Origin: Kaiparowitsia implicata GSE-PSE-MK54-09C
GTDB taxonomy: Bacteria > Cyanobacteriota > Cyanobacteriia > Elainellales > Elainellaceae
NCBI GenBank assembly: GCA_019359435.1
Contig: JAHHHI010000086.1
Coordinates: forward strand, 1-64,000
DNA: 64,000 nucleotides
Reading direction: 5' to 3'
The notes beneath the pieces are model-generated. The model did no database searches. It was not told where the DNA came from and saw only the letters and a list, made by a program, of their open reading frames with translations. The position numbers and the translations under genes are program-made. How positions within the stretch are numbered: position 1 is the stretch's first letter; every line of letters starts with the position of its first letter. Below, piece after piece: positions 54,397 to 63,470 of this stretch.

Positions 54397-54903
54397 CTAG
54401 GGGTGTTCAGTCTGAGTTGGAGCCTCAGTTGAGGGATCGTGCAGATCGAGCGGTAGCGTAGTGGTTTCCTTGGCTGTGGACAGCACGATGGTGGTTTGGG
54501 TGCGCAGAACCCCCGGCAGGCTTTTCAACACTTCACTTACCAGATGCTCCAAGTCACGGGTGTGGCGGCAGCGCACCTTCAGCAGGTAGTCGCCATCCCC
54601 CGCAATGTGGTGGCATTCCTGAATGGCATCGTGCTGCTGCACGCAGTTAAGGAGATCGGCCCGGTGTCGGGGATGGTCGAGAGTCAGGGTGATAAACGCC
54701 ATCAGGTGCAAGCCCAAATGCTCGGCGCTGACCTGAGCGCTATAGCCTCGAAGAATGGCGCGTTCCTCTAACCGCCGCACGCGCTCAGCCGTAGCCGGTG
54801 GCGAAAGCTGAAGCCGTGCGGCCAGATCTGACCAGGTCATCCGCCCCTGCGCCATCAGCAGAGTTAGAATTTTTTTATCAACGGCATCTAGGTCACTTTG
54901 CAT
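54397..54903 (-). CDS. Lrp/AsnC family transcription regulator
   Basis: This 168-residue protein has an N-terminal winged helix-turn-helix (LDAVDKKILTLLMAQGRMTWSDLAARLQLSPPATAERVRRLEERAIL) and a C-terminal RAM/Lrp ligand-binding domain containing CHHIAGDGDYLLKVRCR. Such proteins form octamers and respond to amino acids. It lies just upstream of the LysE exporter gene and probably controls it. The low-complexity tail after residue 150 is additional to the usual length. Confidence 0.92.
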   Translation of the reverse strand: MQSDLDAVDKKILTLLMAQGRMTWSDLAARLQLSPPATAERVRRLEERAILRGYSAQVSAEHLGLHLMAFITLTLDHPRHRADLLNCVQQHDAIQECHHIAGDGDYLLKVRCRHTRDLEHLVSEVLKSLPGVLRTQTTIVLSTAKETTTLPLDLHDPSTEAPTQTEHP

Positions 54904-55098
54904 TATTTATTTAAGCAAGTTTGCTTTGTGACTTAGTTTTATTATTTAAACTCCAGACTTGTCAAATTTTTATGAGCTTCTAGAAGGCTTTGGCTGCTGC
55001 TGAGCCAGGTTAAACGCAGACGCTAGGGGAGTGATGATGCGCTAGTCTGCTTGCAGCAGCTTGAATTCAGCAGCCTTCAGAGATGCCGGAGCCGGATC

Positions 55099-55701
55099 AT
55101 GAATCCTACTACCTTTCAGGACGACAGCTTAGGCTGGCGCATACGTCAGGCGTCGCAGTGGTTAGGAGAGGGGTGGGAGTGGCTGTTTCGCCATGTGGAT
55201 GCGGAGCGATCGCCCTTTCCATCTGAGTTGCCGGAGTGGCTAACCCAGCTCGTGTTTTGGCTGGTGGTTGCCGCCTTGGCCGCTTGGGGGCTGACGCAGG
55301 TGGCGCGCTGGCTGCCAGATTGGGTGCCTTGGCGAGAGCGGGGTGGCGCAGCTCCGTTGGCAGATCGGCCAGAGCAGGCTAGTCTAGCCACGTGGCTAGC
55401 GCGATCGCGCCGGGCACAGCAGCAGGGCAATTATGCTGAGGCCTGCCGCGCCCTTTATATGGCAGGGCTGCAGCAATTAAACGATGGCGAGCTAATTCCC
55501 CAACGGGCGAGCCGCACCGATGGCGAATATTTAGCGCTGCTGCCAGCCACGCAGGTGCGATCGCCCCAGGCTCAGCAGGCATACGCCATTCTGATTGCCA
55601 CCCACGAGCGACTGCATTACAGCCCGACGGATGCCTCGCTGGAGATGCTGCGGGCCTGTCAGCAGGCGTTTCGCACCATTGAGGAGTCTGCCGCATCATG
55701 A
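55099..55701 (+). CDS. DUF4129 domain membrane protein
   Basis: This 200-residue protein has one membrane helix (about 52-72, LTQLVFWLVVAALAAWGLTQV) followed by a helical C-terminal DUF4129 domain. Conserved-looking segments there are ARSRRAQQQGNYAEACRALYMAGLQQLND and SRTDGEYLALL. DUF4129 proteins often occur with DUF4350, MoxR and DUF58 genes, exactly as here, in loci of unknown or cell-envelope-related role. ATG at 55099 is preferred over 55051. It overlaps the next gene by 4 bases (ATGA), indicating translational coupling. Confidence 0.85.
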   Translation: MNPTTFQDDSLGWRIRQASQWLGEGWEWLFRHVDAERSPFPSELPEWLTQLVFWLVVAALAAWGLTQVARWLPDWVPWRERGGAAPLADRPEQASLATWLARSRRAQQQGNYAEACRALYMAGLQQLNDGELIPQRASRTDGEYLALLPATQVRSPQAQQAYAILIATHERLHYSPTDASLEMLRACQQAFRTIEESAAS

Positions 55702-56855
55702 CGACGCAGCCCATCCGTCAACGCTGGTTTTGGGCGATCGCCCTGGGTGCTTTGCTGCTGCTGAGCATGTTTGGCGCACCCAACGCCACACCGAGTCAGC
55801 ACGGCTCTACCTATAGCCGCACCCCGGCAGGCTATGGGGCATGGTATGCCGAGTTGCAGCAGCAGGGTATTGACGTGCAGCGCTGGCAGCGGCCCGCGTC
55901 AGAGTTCTTCGACGAGACAGAAACGCCCCGAACGCTCGTGCAAATTTTTCCCACGCTGTCTCCCGTCATGCCGCCCGATCTGGACTGGGTAGCCCAGGGC
56001 AATGTGTTGGTTCAGGTGGGCATCCGCAGTCCGGTGACGGCGGCACCGTTTCGGAGCCAAGTTGAGAGTCCGGTGGGCGCGGTGCGGGTGGAAACGCGCC
56101 GCCGCTATCAGCCCGATGCCCCCCCGGCCGAGACCCTGGCTGAAACGCCCGAGTTTGCCAGTCAAGAGGCGCGGCTGCGACTGGCAGACGAGGCTGGTGC
56201 GCTGGTGTGGGAGGTGCCTTGGCAGCAGGGGCAGGTGATGTATATCGCCACACCGCATCTAGCCGCAAACGCCTACCAAACCGAAGCCGGAAATTTCGCG
56301 TTCTTTACGGATCTGGTGACAGAGCCGGGGCATCCCCTCTGGGTGGATGAGTACCTGCATGGCTATGTGGATGCAGACGAGCTGGCAGAAACCGGGCGCG
56401 ATACGCTGCTGGGCTATCTGGCCCAGACGCCGGTGGCGCTGCTGGCGCTGCAGGCAGGCATCTTGGTGCTGCTGGCGGTATGGGGCGATCGCCGCCTAGG
56501 GCCACCCCACCCCCAACCAAACCCCAAGCCTGATACCGGCGACGCCTACATTCGAGCGCTCGGGGCTGTGCTGCACAAGGCTGAACGCGTCGAATTTGTG
56601 GTGGCGCTGGTGGGTCAGGCTGAGCGGCGTCGGCTGCAGCGATCGCTCGGGCTGGGGCTCGACCCAGTGGAGGACGACAAACTGATGGCAGCCTGGCAGC
56701 AGCAAACGGGGCAGCCTGCAGCAGAGCTAGCACCGCTGCGTTCCGCCACCGTTCACACCGCCAAAGTCCAAGACGGCAAACGGCGCGGCAGAACGGATCG
56801 GTTTCTCGTCGCTTGGCTCGATCAGCTGCATCGCTTGCGCCGCCGCCTGTCCTGA
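55698..56855 (+). CDS. DUF4350 domain membrane protein
   Basis: This 385-residue protein has an N-terminal membrane helix (WFWAIALGALLLLSMFGA), an extracytoplasmic domain (YGAWYAELQQQGIDVQRWQRP, GQVMYIATPHLAANAYQTEAGN) and a second helix near 250-270 (TPVALLALQAGILVLLAVWG). A basic cytoplasmic tail follows. It matches the DUF4350 family, which accompanies MoxR ATPases. Function is unknown; a role in assembling or sensing envelope components with its neighbours is inference. It starts inside the previous gene's stop and lies 249 bases before moxR. Confidence 0.85.
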   Translation: MTTQPIRQRWFWAIALGALLLLSMFGAPNATPSQHGSTYSRTPAGYGAWYAELQQQGIDVQRWQRPASEFFDETETPRTLVQIFPTLSPVMPPDLDWVAQGNVLVQVGIRSPVTAAPFRSQVESPVGAVRVETRRRYQPDAPPAETLAETPEFASQEARLRLADEAGALVWEVPWQQGQVMYIATPHLAANAYQTEAGNFAFFTDLVTEPGHPLWVDEYLHGYVDADELAETGRDTLLGYLAQTPVALLALQAGILVLLAVWGDRRLGPPHPQPNPKPDTGDAYIRALGAVLHKAERVEFVVALVGQAERRRLQRSLGLGLDPVEDDKLMAAWQQQTGQPAAELAPLRSATVHTAKVQDGKRRGRTDRFLVAWLDQLHRLRRRLS

Positions 56856-57104
56856 GGGAGCCGTGACCGCCGCTTGAGCGCATCGATAGGCATCGAGCTG
56901 CCACTCCTCCCGCTAAACCCAATGCACAAACATGCCGCAGGATCAGAGACTCCTGCTACTATCGCCAATGTGTCGCCAATGTATGTCTGGCCTGAATGCA
57001 AGCATCTATCTGGGGTTAGGTTGTGATTTGGATGGTGATTCGGCTTGTATTTGGGATGCATGATGGATGCAACGAATTGTGCGATCGCTCGTTCTGAGGT
57101 ACCC

Positions 57105-58055
57105 ATGCCCGATTCTATTGTCCAGTTTCAGCAACTTGCCCGGGCGTTAGCCACGGTTGTCGTCGGGCAAACTGACGTGGTGCAGCAGCTCTTGGTGGCG
57201 CTGCTATGCGGGGGGCATGTCATTTTAGAAGGGGTGCCCGGAACTGGCAAAACTCTGATCGTGAAGGTATTGGCGCAGCTGCTGCAAGCAGACTTTCGGC
57301 GTGTGCAGCTCACGCCTGATATTTTGCCCTCCGATATTGTTGGCACGAATATCTTTGATCTGAATAGTCGCAGTTTTACCCTGCGGCGTGGCCCGGTGTT
57401 TACCGAACTGCTGCTGGCCGACGAAATCAACCGCACGCCACCCAAAACCCAGTCCGCCTTGCTCGAAGCCATGGAAGAACAGCAAGTCACGATTGATGGC
57501 GAAAGTCTGCCCCTCCCGGATCTGTTTTGGGTTATTGCCACCCAAAATTCGCTGGAGTTTGAAGGCACCTATCCGCTACCTGAGGCACAGCTCGACCGCT
57601 TTTTGTTCAAGCTGGTGGTGGGGTATCCCGAGGCCAAGGCCGAGCGACAAATGCTGCACAATGCCCAAACTGGGCAACAAACCAAACGGCTAGATTTAAC
57701 CCGCCTCACTCCCGTCATGTCTGTAGAAACCGTGCTGGCTGGGCGGCAGCAGGTGCGCCAGTTGGCCATTACCGAGGCGCTACTGGACTATTTGCAAGCG
57801 CTGGTGCTGCAGACGCGTCAGCATCCCGAGATCTTGTTGGGGGCATCGCCGCGCGCCGCCGTGGCCTGGTTGCAGGCAAGCAAAGCCCATGCCTGGCTGC
57901 ACCAACGGGATTACGTCACGCCCGATGATGTCAAGGCGATCGCCCCAGCCCTGCTTCGCCATCGCCTCATCCTCAGACCCGAAGCCCAAATCGACGGCCT
58001 TAACCCCGACGACATCATCACCAGCATTCTCGGCCAAGTGCCCGTGCCCCGCTAG
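57105..58055 (+). CDS. MoxR family AAA+ ATPase
   Basis: This 316-residue ATPase belongs to the MoxR family, chaperone-like AAA+ proteins that help mature or insert metal into partner proteins, often with a von Willebrand-type partner. Walker A is GVPGTGKT (about 43-50), Walker B is LLLADEINRTPPKTQSALLEAMEE, and sensor 1 is in IATQNSLEFEGTYPLPEAQLDRF. The C-terminal lid LLGASPRAAVAWLQASKAHAW is typical. ATG at 57105 is chosen because family similarity begins there. It is followed 91 bases later by the DUF58 gene. Confidence 0.93.
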   Translation: MPDSIVQFQQLARALATVVVGQTDVVQQLLVALLCGGHVILEGVPGTGKTLIVKVLAQLLQADFRRVQLTPDILPSDIVGTNIFDLNSRSFTLRRGPVFTELLLADEINRTPPKTQSALLEAMEEQQVTIDGESLPLPDLFWVIATQNSLEFEGTYPLPEAQLDRFLFKLVVGYPEAKAERQMLHNAQTGQQTKRLDLTRLTPVMSVETVLAGRQQVRQLAITEALLDYLQALVLQTRQHPEILLGASPRAAVAWLQASKAHAWLHQRDYVTPDDVKAIAPALLRHRLILRPEAQIDGLNPDDIITSILGQVPVPR

Positions 58056-58146
58056 CGCGCGAACACCTGAACCGCTAGGGGCTGCGCGCTGCCACGCGGC
58101 CTCTACAACTCGGCTTCGCGCGATCGCCTCTCCATCCCCCATCCCC

Positions 58147-59484
58147 ATGGTTCCAGCCAAACGCCTCTATCAACTCTTACTTGTCGGCACCGTGGGCGGA
58201 CTGGCGATCGCCCTGCTGGGGGGCAATCCCACTCAGCCTGCAGGATTAGGTCGGGCGATCGCCCTAACGCTGGCCTACGATGCTGCCGTGCTAGCGCTAG
58301 CGCTGGTGGATGCCGCGCGGGTGCGATCGCACCGCATCCACGCCGTGCGCCAGACGATCCCGAAGCTTTCCATCGGCAGAGAGAATCCCATCACTCTGAC
58401 ACTGACGGCAGCCGAGCAGGCCACAACTTTGGCTCAATTTCAGGTACGCGATGCGGCTCCGGCAGAGTTTGCCACCACACCCCTCCAGTTGCAGGGGGCG
58501 ATCGCGCCCTCCAGTTCCGCCGAGCTAACCTACACGGTTCACCCCAGTCGCAGAGGCGCCTATCGCTGGGGCGATCTATACCTGCGGCAGCTCGGGGCAT
58601 GGGGGTTAGCCTGGCATGAATGGCGCATACCCCAAGCAGCACCAGCCCTGGTGTATCCCGATTTAATCGGACTCAAGGAGCTATCGGCAAAACTGATGCT
58701 GCAAGCCTCGGGCAATGTGCGTCAAGCCCGCCGCATGGGCATGGGCACTGAATTCACCGAATTGCGCGACTACAGCACGGGCGACGATCCCCGATTGATC
58801 GACTGGAAGGCGACGGCGCGCCGCAATCAGGTGTTAGTGCGGGTGCTTGAACCCGAACAAGAGCAAACGCTGATTATTTTGCTGGATCGCGGACGGCTGA
58901 TGACCGCGCAGGTGCACGGGTTAGCCCGGTTTGACTGGGGCATAAATGCGGCATTATCGCTCGCGTTGGCAGCGCTGAATCGGGGCGATCGCGTCGGTCT
59001 CGGCGTATTTGACCGAGAGATGGCGGCTTGGGTACCGCCAGAGCGAGGGCAACCCCACCTGACGAAGCTGCTTAACACGCTGACACCGCTAGAACCTGTC
59101 ATGCAAGAACCAGACTATGTAGGTGCCGTCACCACTGCCGCCCTGCAGCAAGCTCGCCGCGCCCTGATTGTGATGCTCACCGACTTGGTCGATGAAACCG
59201 CCAGCAGCGAGTTATTGCTGGCCTTGGGTCGCCTCAAGCCGCGCCACCTTCCCTTCTGCGTGCTGCTGCGCGACGCCGCCTTAGATCGGCGGGCGCAAGA
59301 GTTTGTCCCGCAGGTTGCCCAGGCCTATCGCCAAGCAGTCGCGCTAGATCTGTTAGCTCAGCGTCAGCTGGTGCTGGCTAAGCTGCGGCAGCGTGGAGTA
59401 CTCGTCCTGGATGCGCCCGCTCAGCAGTTGTCAAATCAACTGGTGGAGCGTTATCTCCAAGTCAAAGCCCGCAATTTATTGTGA
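58147..59484 (+). CDS. DUF58 domain protein (MoxR partner, vWA-like)
   Basis: This 445-residue protein has two N-terminal membrane helices, a beta-rich region and a DUF58/vWA-like domain. DUF58 is marked by TEFTELRDYSTGDDPRLIDWKATARRNQVLVR, a signature of MoxR partner proteins. The later LIILLDRGRLM and IVMLTDLVDETA resemble the metal-ion-dependent adhesion site of vWA domains (D-x-G-x rather than D-x-S-x-S). It is likely to be the direct partner of the MoxR ATPase. ATG at 58147 is chosen; upstream in-frame sequence overlaps moxR and looks random. Confidence 0.9.
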   Translation: MVPAKRLYQLLLVGTVGGLAIALLGGNPTQPAGLGRAIALTLAYDAAVLALALVDAARVRSHRIHAVRQTIPKLSIGRENPITLTLTAAEQATTLAQFQVRDAAPAEFATTPLQLQGAIAPSSSAELTYTVHPSRRGAYRWGDLYLRQLGAWGLAWHEWRIPQAAPALVYPDLIGLKELSAKLMLQASGNVRQARRMGMGTEFTELRDYSTGDDPRLIDWKATARRNQVLVRVLEPEQEQTLIILLDRGRLMTAQVHGLARFDWGINAALSLALAALNRGDRVGLGVFDREMAAWVPPERGQPHLTKLLNTLTPLEPVMQEPDYVGAVTTAALQQARRALIVMLTDLVDETASSELLLALGRLKPRHLPFCVLLRDAALDRRAQEFVPQVAQAYRQAVALDLLAQRQLVLAKLRQRGVLVLDAPAQQLSNQLVERYLQVKARNLL

Positions 59485-59625
59485 GGCTCTCATCCCAAAT
59501 CCGCATCCAATCCCCCCAGTTTCACAACCGTCAATCTGTCGGGGCGCATAGCATTTGCCTTGCCCAACCGGAGATAACCCAAGCAGGGTTTGATATGACG
59601 TTAAGTGATGAGGAGAGATGCAGGG

Positions 59626-61008
59626 TTAGCCTTGGCTCGCAGGGGATGCCGCACCCAACGCCTTTTCCTCCACAGCCCCAACTCCAGACGATGTCGGTGC
59701 AGCAGGGGGATGAGCCGATAGGGCAGAGGGCTCTGGCTCTAGGTTTAGCGTGATCAAAAACTGCGTGCCTTTGCCGACTTCAGAGTGGCATTCTAGAGTG
59801 CCGCCATGCTTTTCTACCACAATCTGGTGGCTGATCGCCAGCCCAAGTCCGGTTCCTTTGCCCATCGGCTTAGTCGTAAAAAACACATCAAACACGTGAG
59901 CTTGAGCCTCAGGTGAAATCCCCGGCCCATCGTCAGCGATCACAATCTGCACCTGATCCGGCTGAGGCTGCTTCGTTTCGATCGTGATCGTGCCTATCCC
60001 CTGCCGCACCGACGAATCCTGGGTTGCTGCCTGGTGTTCCAGCGCATCCAACGCATTACTGAGAATATTCATAAACACTTGGCTAATCTGCCCCGGATAG
60101 CAGGGCACCCGCGGAATTTCGCCATACTGACGCTCTAGCTGAATGCCCGCGTGGTGACTGCGCGCCTTGAGCCGATGCTGCAACATCAACAGCGTACTGT
60201 CGAGGCACTCATGCAGATCGGTCGGCTTCATCGTCGCCTCGTCAATGCGCGAAAAGTTGCGCAGCGACAGCACAATTTGCCGAATGCGATCTGCTCCCAA
60301 CCGCATTGACGATAGGGTTTTGGGGAGATCGTGCTGAATAAATTCCAGATCAGTCTGGGCGATCGCCCCGTCTAGCATGGGGGATGGCGTGGGATGCTCG
60401 GTCTGATAGTGCTGCAGCAGGCTCAGCAAATCTGTGATGTAGTCGCTGACATGGGTCAGGTTGCCATAGATAAAGTTCACGGGATTGTTGATTTCATGGG
60501 CAACGCCTGCCACCAACTGCCCCAAGCTCGACATTTTCTCAGTTTGGATGAGCTGGGCTTGAGTTTGGCGTAGGTCTGCCAATGCCTGCTCTAGCTCACG
60601 GTTGGCGGCCTCTAGCTGAGCCGGGCTGGGCAGCGCTAACGCCTTTGGCACGAGCGGAATCAACTCAATGGCGGTATATACCGAAACAACGGCAGTCAGC
60701 GCTTTGACCGTGCCCGATAGCCAGTAGGTGGGATGCCACACCGTCCAAATATCCATGACATGCCCCATTCCACAGGCAATGATGAATGCACCAAACAGCA
60801 CAAACACCCATTGAAACGGAACATCTTTACGGCGGGCAATGAAATACATCAACGTCGCCGGGATAGAGAAATAGGAGAGGGCGATCGCCGTGTTAGACAG
60901 TACATGCAGCCATACGAGCCCCGGCTTCCACAAATAACAATGCCCATGGGGGATATATCCCTGCGCATCAAACAACGTGCTCGTTAATCCTTGCAGCGTG
61001 TGTACCAC
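59626..61008 (-). CDS. Ethylene-receptor-like histidine kinase
   Basis: This 460-residue membrane kinase has an N-terminal three-helix domain that aligns without gaps to the ethylene-binding domain of plant ETR1. Matching residues are Tyr46, Ile49, Pro50, Ile76, Cys79 and His83 (ETR1 Tyr32, Ile35, Pro36, Ile62, Cys65 and His69). The Asp25 equivalent is Asn39. Copper binding through Cys79/His83 is possible. A coiled linker and a transmitter follow, with GVAHEINNPVNF (His171) and GKGTGLGLAISHQ. GTG at 61008 has AAGGAA 7 bases upstream, better than TTG 61032. No response regulator is adjacent. Confidence 0.9.
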   Translation of the reverse strand: MVHTLQGLTSTLFDAQGYIPHGHCYLWKPGLVWLHVLSNTAIALSYFSIPATLMYFIARRKDVPFQWVFVLFGAFIIACGMGHVMDIWTVWHPTYWLSGTVKALTAVVSVYTAIELIPLVPKALALPSPAQLEAANRELEQALADLRQTQAQLIQTEKMSSLGQLVAGVAHEINNPVNFIYGNLTHVSDYITDLLSLLQHYQTEHPTPSPMLDGAIAQTDLEFIQHDLPKTLSSMRLGADRIRQIVLSLRNFSRIDEATMKPTDLHECLDSTLLMLQHRLKARSHHAGIQLERQYGEIPRVPCYPGQISQVFMNILSNALDALEHQAATQDSSVRQGIGTITIETKQPQPDQVQIVIADDGPGISPEAQAHVFDVFFTTKPMGKGTGLGLAISHQIVVEKHGGTLECHSEVGKGTQFLITLNLEPEPSALSAHPPAAPTSSGVGAVEEKALGAASPASQG

Positions 61009-61110
61009 TTTAGAGTTCCTTGACCATCGCAATTTGAGCCCAGTGTTCCCGATTTGGAAGCTGGATAACGAGGGTTTGGAATGATTTAATCTTCAATCGG
61101 CTGTCGGTAT

Positions 61111-61164
61111 GAGACACCCGTTGGGAAAACGACCAACGGGTGTCTCAGCGCCGCTGCGCAGCGG
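61111..61164. repeat. Two adjacent hairpins between convergently oriented signals
   Basis: GAGACACCCGTTGG (61111-61124) pairs perfectly with 61133-61146 across an 8-base loop, followed by the palindrome CCGCTGCGCAGCGG (61151-61164). They sit in the 173-base gap between the binding-protein gene and the kinase gene, both leftward, and could terminate transcription from the former. Confidence 0.5.
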
Positions 61165-61181
61165 CACTGAACCAACGCTCA

Positions 61182-62474
61182 TCAGCGGGCGTCCCACTCA
61201 GCGGCGGCACGCGTGGCAGCCTCGTCTACAGACAGTTCTCCTAACATGGCCGCTTGAAGGTGGTCATATACAATCCGCTGCAGTTCCTTAATGGACTCAA
61301 TGGGCGGCAGTAGCACCTCTGCCTCTGTCATTTGAGCCGCGCTAATGGCCTTGGCCCGCTCCAGTGCATCATCGGCTTCGGCCCCAGCGGTAAAGTACGG
61401 ATCGGTCAGGGCCTCTTGCGTAGAAGGCAGCACGTTCGCGGCTTTGGCAAATTCTAGCTGGTTGGCGTTATTGGTTAAATACAGGGCAAAGGCGACGGCT
61501 TCCTCTGGGCTAGGCGTATTGCGGGGAATCACCACATTCATCACCGCCACGCTCTTTTTAGCGGTGTTGCCGGTAATTTGGGGCGCTGTTTCTGTGACCT
61601 GGGCGATCGCCGGTGCATTGGTTTCGATAGTTTTCAAGAACTGCGGCCCCGACGACAGCAGCGCCGTTTCCCCCGCCTGAAATAGCTCAATCCCCCGGCG
61701 GTGGCCCTGGGTCAGCACCTCACGGGGCAGCAGCCCTTGCTGATAGAGATCCGTCCAGTATTGAAATACCGCCCGACCCTGAGGGGAGTCAAAGGCAGCG
61801 TTGCCCTCAGCATCTAATAAGTCAGCTCCCATCTGCACAAAGGATTGCAGCACATCCGCAGAATCAGTAGGCACAAAGGTTACAAAAAAGGCATATTTCC
61901 CAGTGGACTCGCGCACCTGACGCGCCACATCGGCTAGTTCCTCATAGGTGCTCGGCGGTGCGGCGATGCCTGCCTGTTGCAGCAGTTGGGTATTTGCCAT
62001 CGCCACGCTGGTGGTCAAATACCAGGGAATGCCGAAGGTTTGACCGTCTAGCTGATTTGCCTCCCAAATGCGAGGCAGATACTGCTCTCGGGCAACGCTA
62101 TCAATATGGTCATCCAAGTTTAGCCAGGCATTGCGTCCGGCCAACTGCGCCGCAAAGTCAGGGTTCAGATTCACGACGTCGGGGGCGGTTCCGGCTGACA
62201 CGGCGGTGAGAATCTTGCTTTGCATGTCGCCCCAGGGCACATCCACCCACTTCACCTGGATGCCGGGATTCTCTTGCTCAAAGCTGGCAATCAGCTCATT
62301 GAAGTAGTCGGTAAATTGGGGCTGTAGCTGCATGGTCCAAAACTCAACCTCTACATTGCCCTCTGCCGAGGTTGACGAGGATGGCTGAGACGGGCTACAG
62401 CTGATTAGCCAACTGAGACATAGACCCACTAGCGCCAATAGCCCAAATGTTTTCCAGCGTCGCACGGTTCCCAT
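61182..62474 (-). CDS. ABC sugar transporter substrate-binding lipoprotein
   Basis: This 430-residue protein starts with a lipoprotein signal (MGTVRRWKTFGLLALVGLCLSWLISC, lipobox LISC). It continues as a family 1 solute-binding protein (EVEFWTMQLQPQFTDYFNELIASFEQENPGIQVKWVDVPW, DVVNLNPDF, LDDHIDSVA, and PRNTPSPEEAVAFALYLTNN). It probably captures a sugar or oligosaccharide for an ABC importer. No permease or ATPase genes are seen in this window, so its partners lie elsewhere. It is upstream of, and on the same strand as, the ethylene-receptor-like kinase. Confidence 0.92.
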   Translation of the reverse strand: MGTVRRWKTFGLLALVGLCLSWLISCSPSQPSSSTSAEGNVEVEFWTMQLQPQFTDYFNELIASFEQENPGIQVKWVDVPWGDMQSKILTAVSAGTAPDVVNLNPDFAAQLAGRNAWLNLDDHIDSVAREQYLPRIWEANQLDGQTFGIPWYLTTSVAMANTQLLQQAGIAAPPSTYEELADVARQVRESTGKYAFFVTFVPTDSADVLQSFVQMGADLLDAEGNAAFDSPQGRAVFQYWTDLYQQGLLPREVLTQGHRRGIELFQAGETALLSSGPQFLKTIETNAPAIAQVTETAPQITGNTAKKSVAVMNVVIPRNTPSPEEAVAFALYLTNNANQLEFAKAANVLPSTQEALTDPYFTAGAEADDALERAKAISAAQMTEAEVLLPPIESIKELQRIVYDHLQAAMLGELSVDEAATRAAAEWDAR

Positions 62475-63398
62475 CCTTCTACTCTCGCGTTGCCTGAATC
62501 TACTGTCTGAAGTCTGTTGCCTGAATCTACCGTCTGAATCTACGGAATCTAAGGGACGGCGATCGCCCCTTCACCGTCAGCCTACTGATTCTACTGAACG
62601 TTGCACCCATTCTGATATAGCCGAGGCGATCGCCCCCCTCGGCAGAGCGCCATACCAACGCCATACACCAAAGCGCCGAACCCACCCCGTCAACGGGTAG
62701 AGCGTCAGAACTAGAAATCGCTATCCTCGAGCCGCACACCGGCCCCCCACCCGCCCTCTTCAAACCATTAAGAACTATTACGAAAATCCTGCCTCAATAA
62801 TCTGAATCGTCTAAGAGATCAGCCCAGCGGGCCATCCCAGCCAGCCTGCCAAGCTATTTTTTGACGCTATATCTAAGGGGCGATCGCCCACAATTCACGA
62901 TACTTCGCTACATATGCATATACCGCCTCAATTTCAGGGCGGCGTTTCCCGCAGCTAATCCAGCCGCCGCATGAAAAATATCCTCAAACAATTTTGCAAA
63001 TCTGCGCCAGATTGGCGTCCCACTTTTTGAGTTCGGATCTAAACTTTCAAGCAGACCTCGATCCGTAGGTCGTTTGGGTAGCTTCAAGAAATTGACAAAC
63101 CTAGGTGAGACAGCCCAAAAGCCAGTAGTCCTTACTACAAGGGTATAGTGGGCCTTCAGCGTGGTTTTTTTAATAGTGACTAGCCACTCCCAACGGGTTG
63201 AATCTATGTTTTCCGCATCGCACCTAGCCCTTTTTCGTGTTGCGATAAAGGTGAATCAAACTGGGTACTATGCGCTAGCATTGACCTTTATTTCTTGCTT
63301 TGGCTGAGCGTTATTCCTTTGGCAAAGCCAGAGAGATTTGGCAAAACCGCTGCTACTGGAGCATTTTGCACGATCAAACATCCAATCTAAGTCATGAC
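62475..63398. other. Long gene-free spacer upstream of pilM
   Basis: About 920 bases without a supported gene. HIP1 sites continue to about 62900 and are rare after that. No tRNA or RNA gene could be recognised. A short leftward open frame near 62527-62763 is low-complexity and not convincing. Confidence 0.4.
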
Positions 63399-63435
63399 GG
63401 CTGCGCATTGACTTGATGCAGCCAGTCTGTTTTTT
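63399..63435 (+). terminator. Terminator-like hairpin in the pilM leader
   Basis: GGCTGC (63399-63404) and GCAGCC (63418-63423) pair, extended by CAT/ATG with one bulged base, and six T follow at 63430-63435. It points rightward, 36 bases before the pilM start. It could stop a short upstream transcript or act as an attenuator of pilM. Confidence 0.5.
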
Positions 63436-63470
63436 CTATCACCTAACCCACTACCTCAGAAGACGAAACT

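Noticed and set aside
56305-56922. Leftward open frame of about 205 codons
   Set aside because: It is antisense to the DUF4350 gene, very rich in Ala/Arg/Pro, and has no motif.
62527-62763. Leftward frame of about 78 codons
   Set aside because: It contains HIP1-derived and Arg/Ser-rich sequence with no protein-like pattern and no ribosome-binding site.
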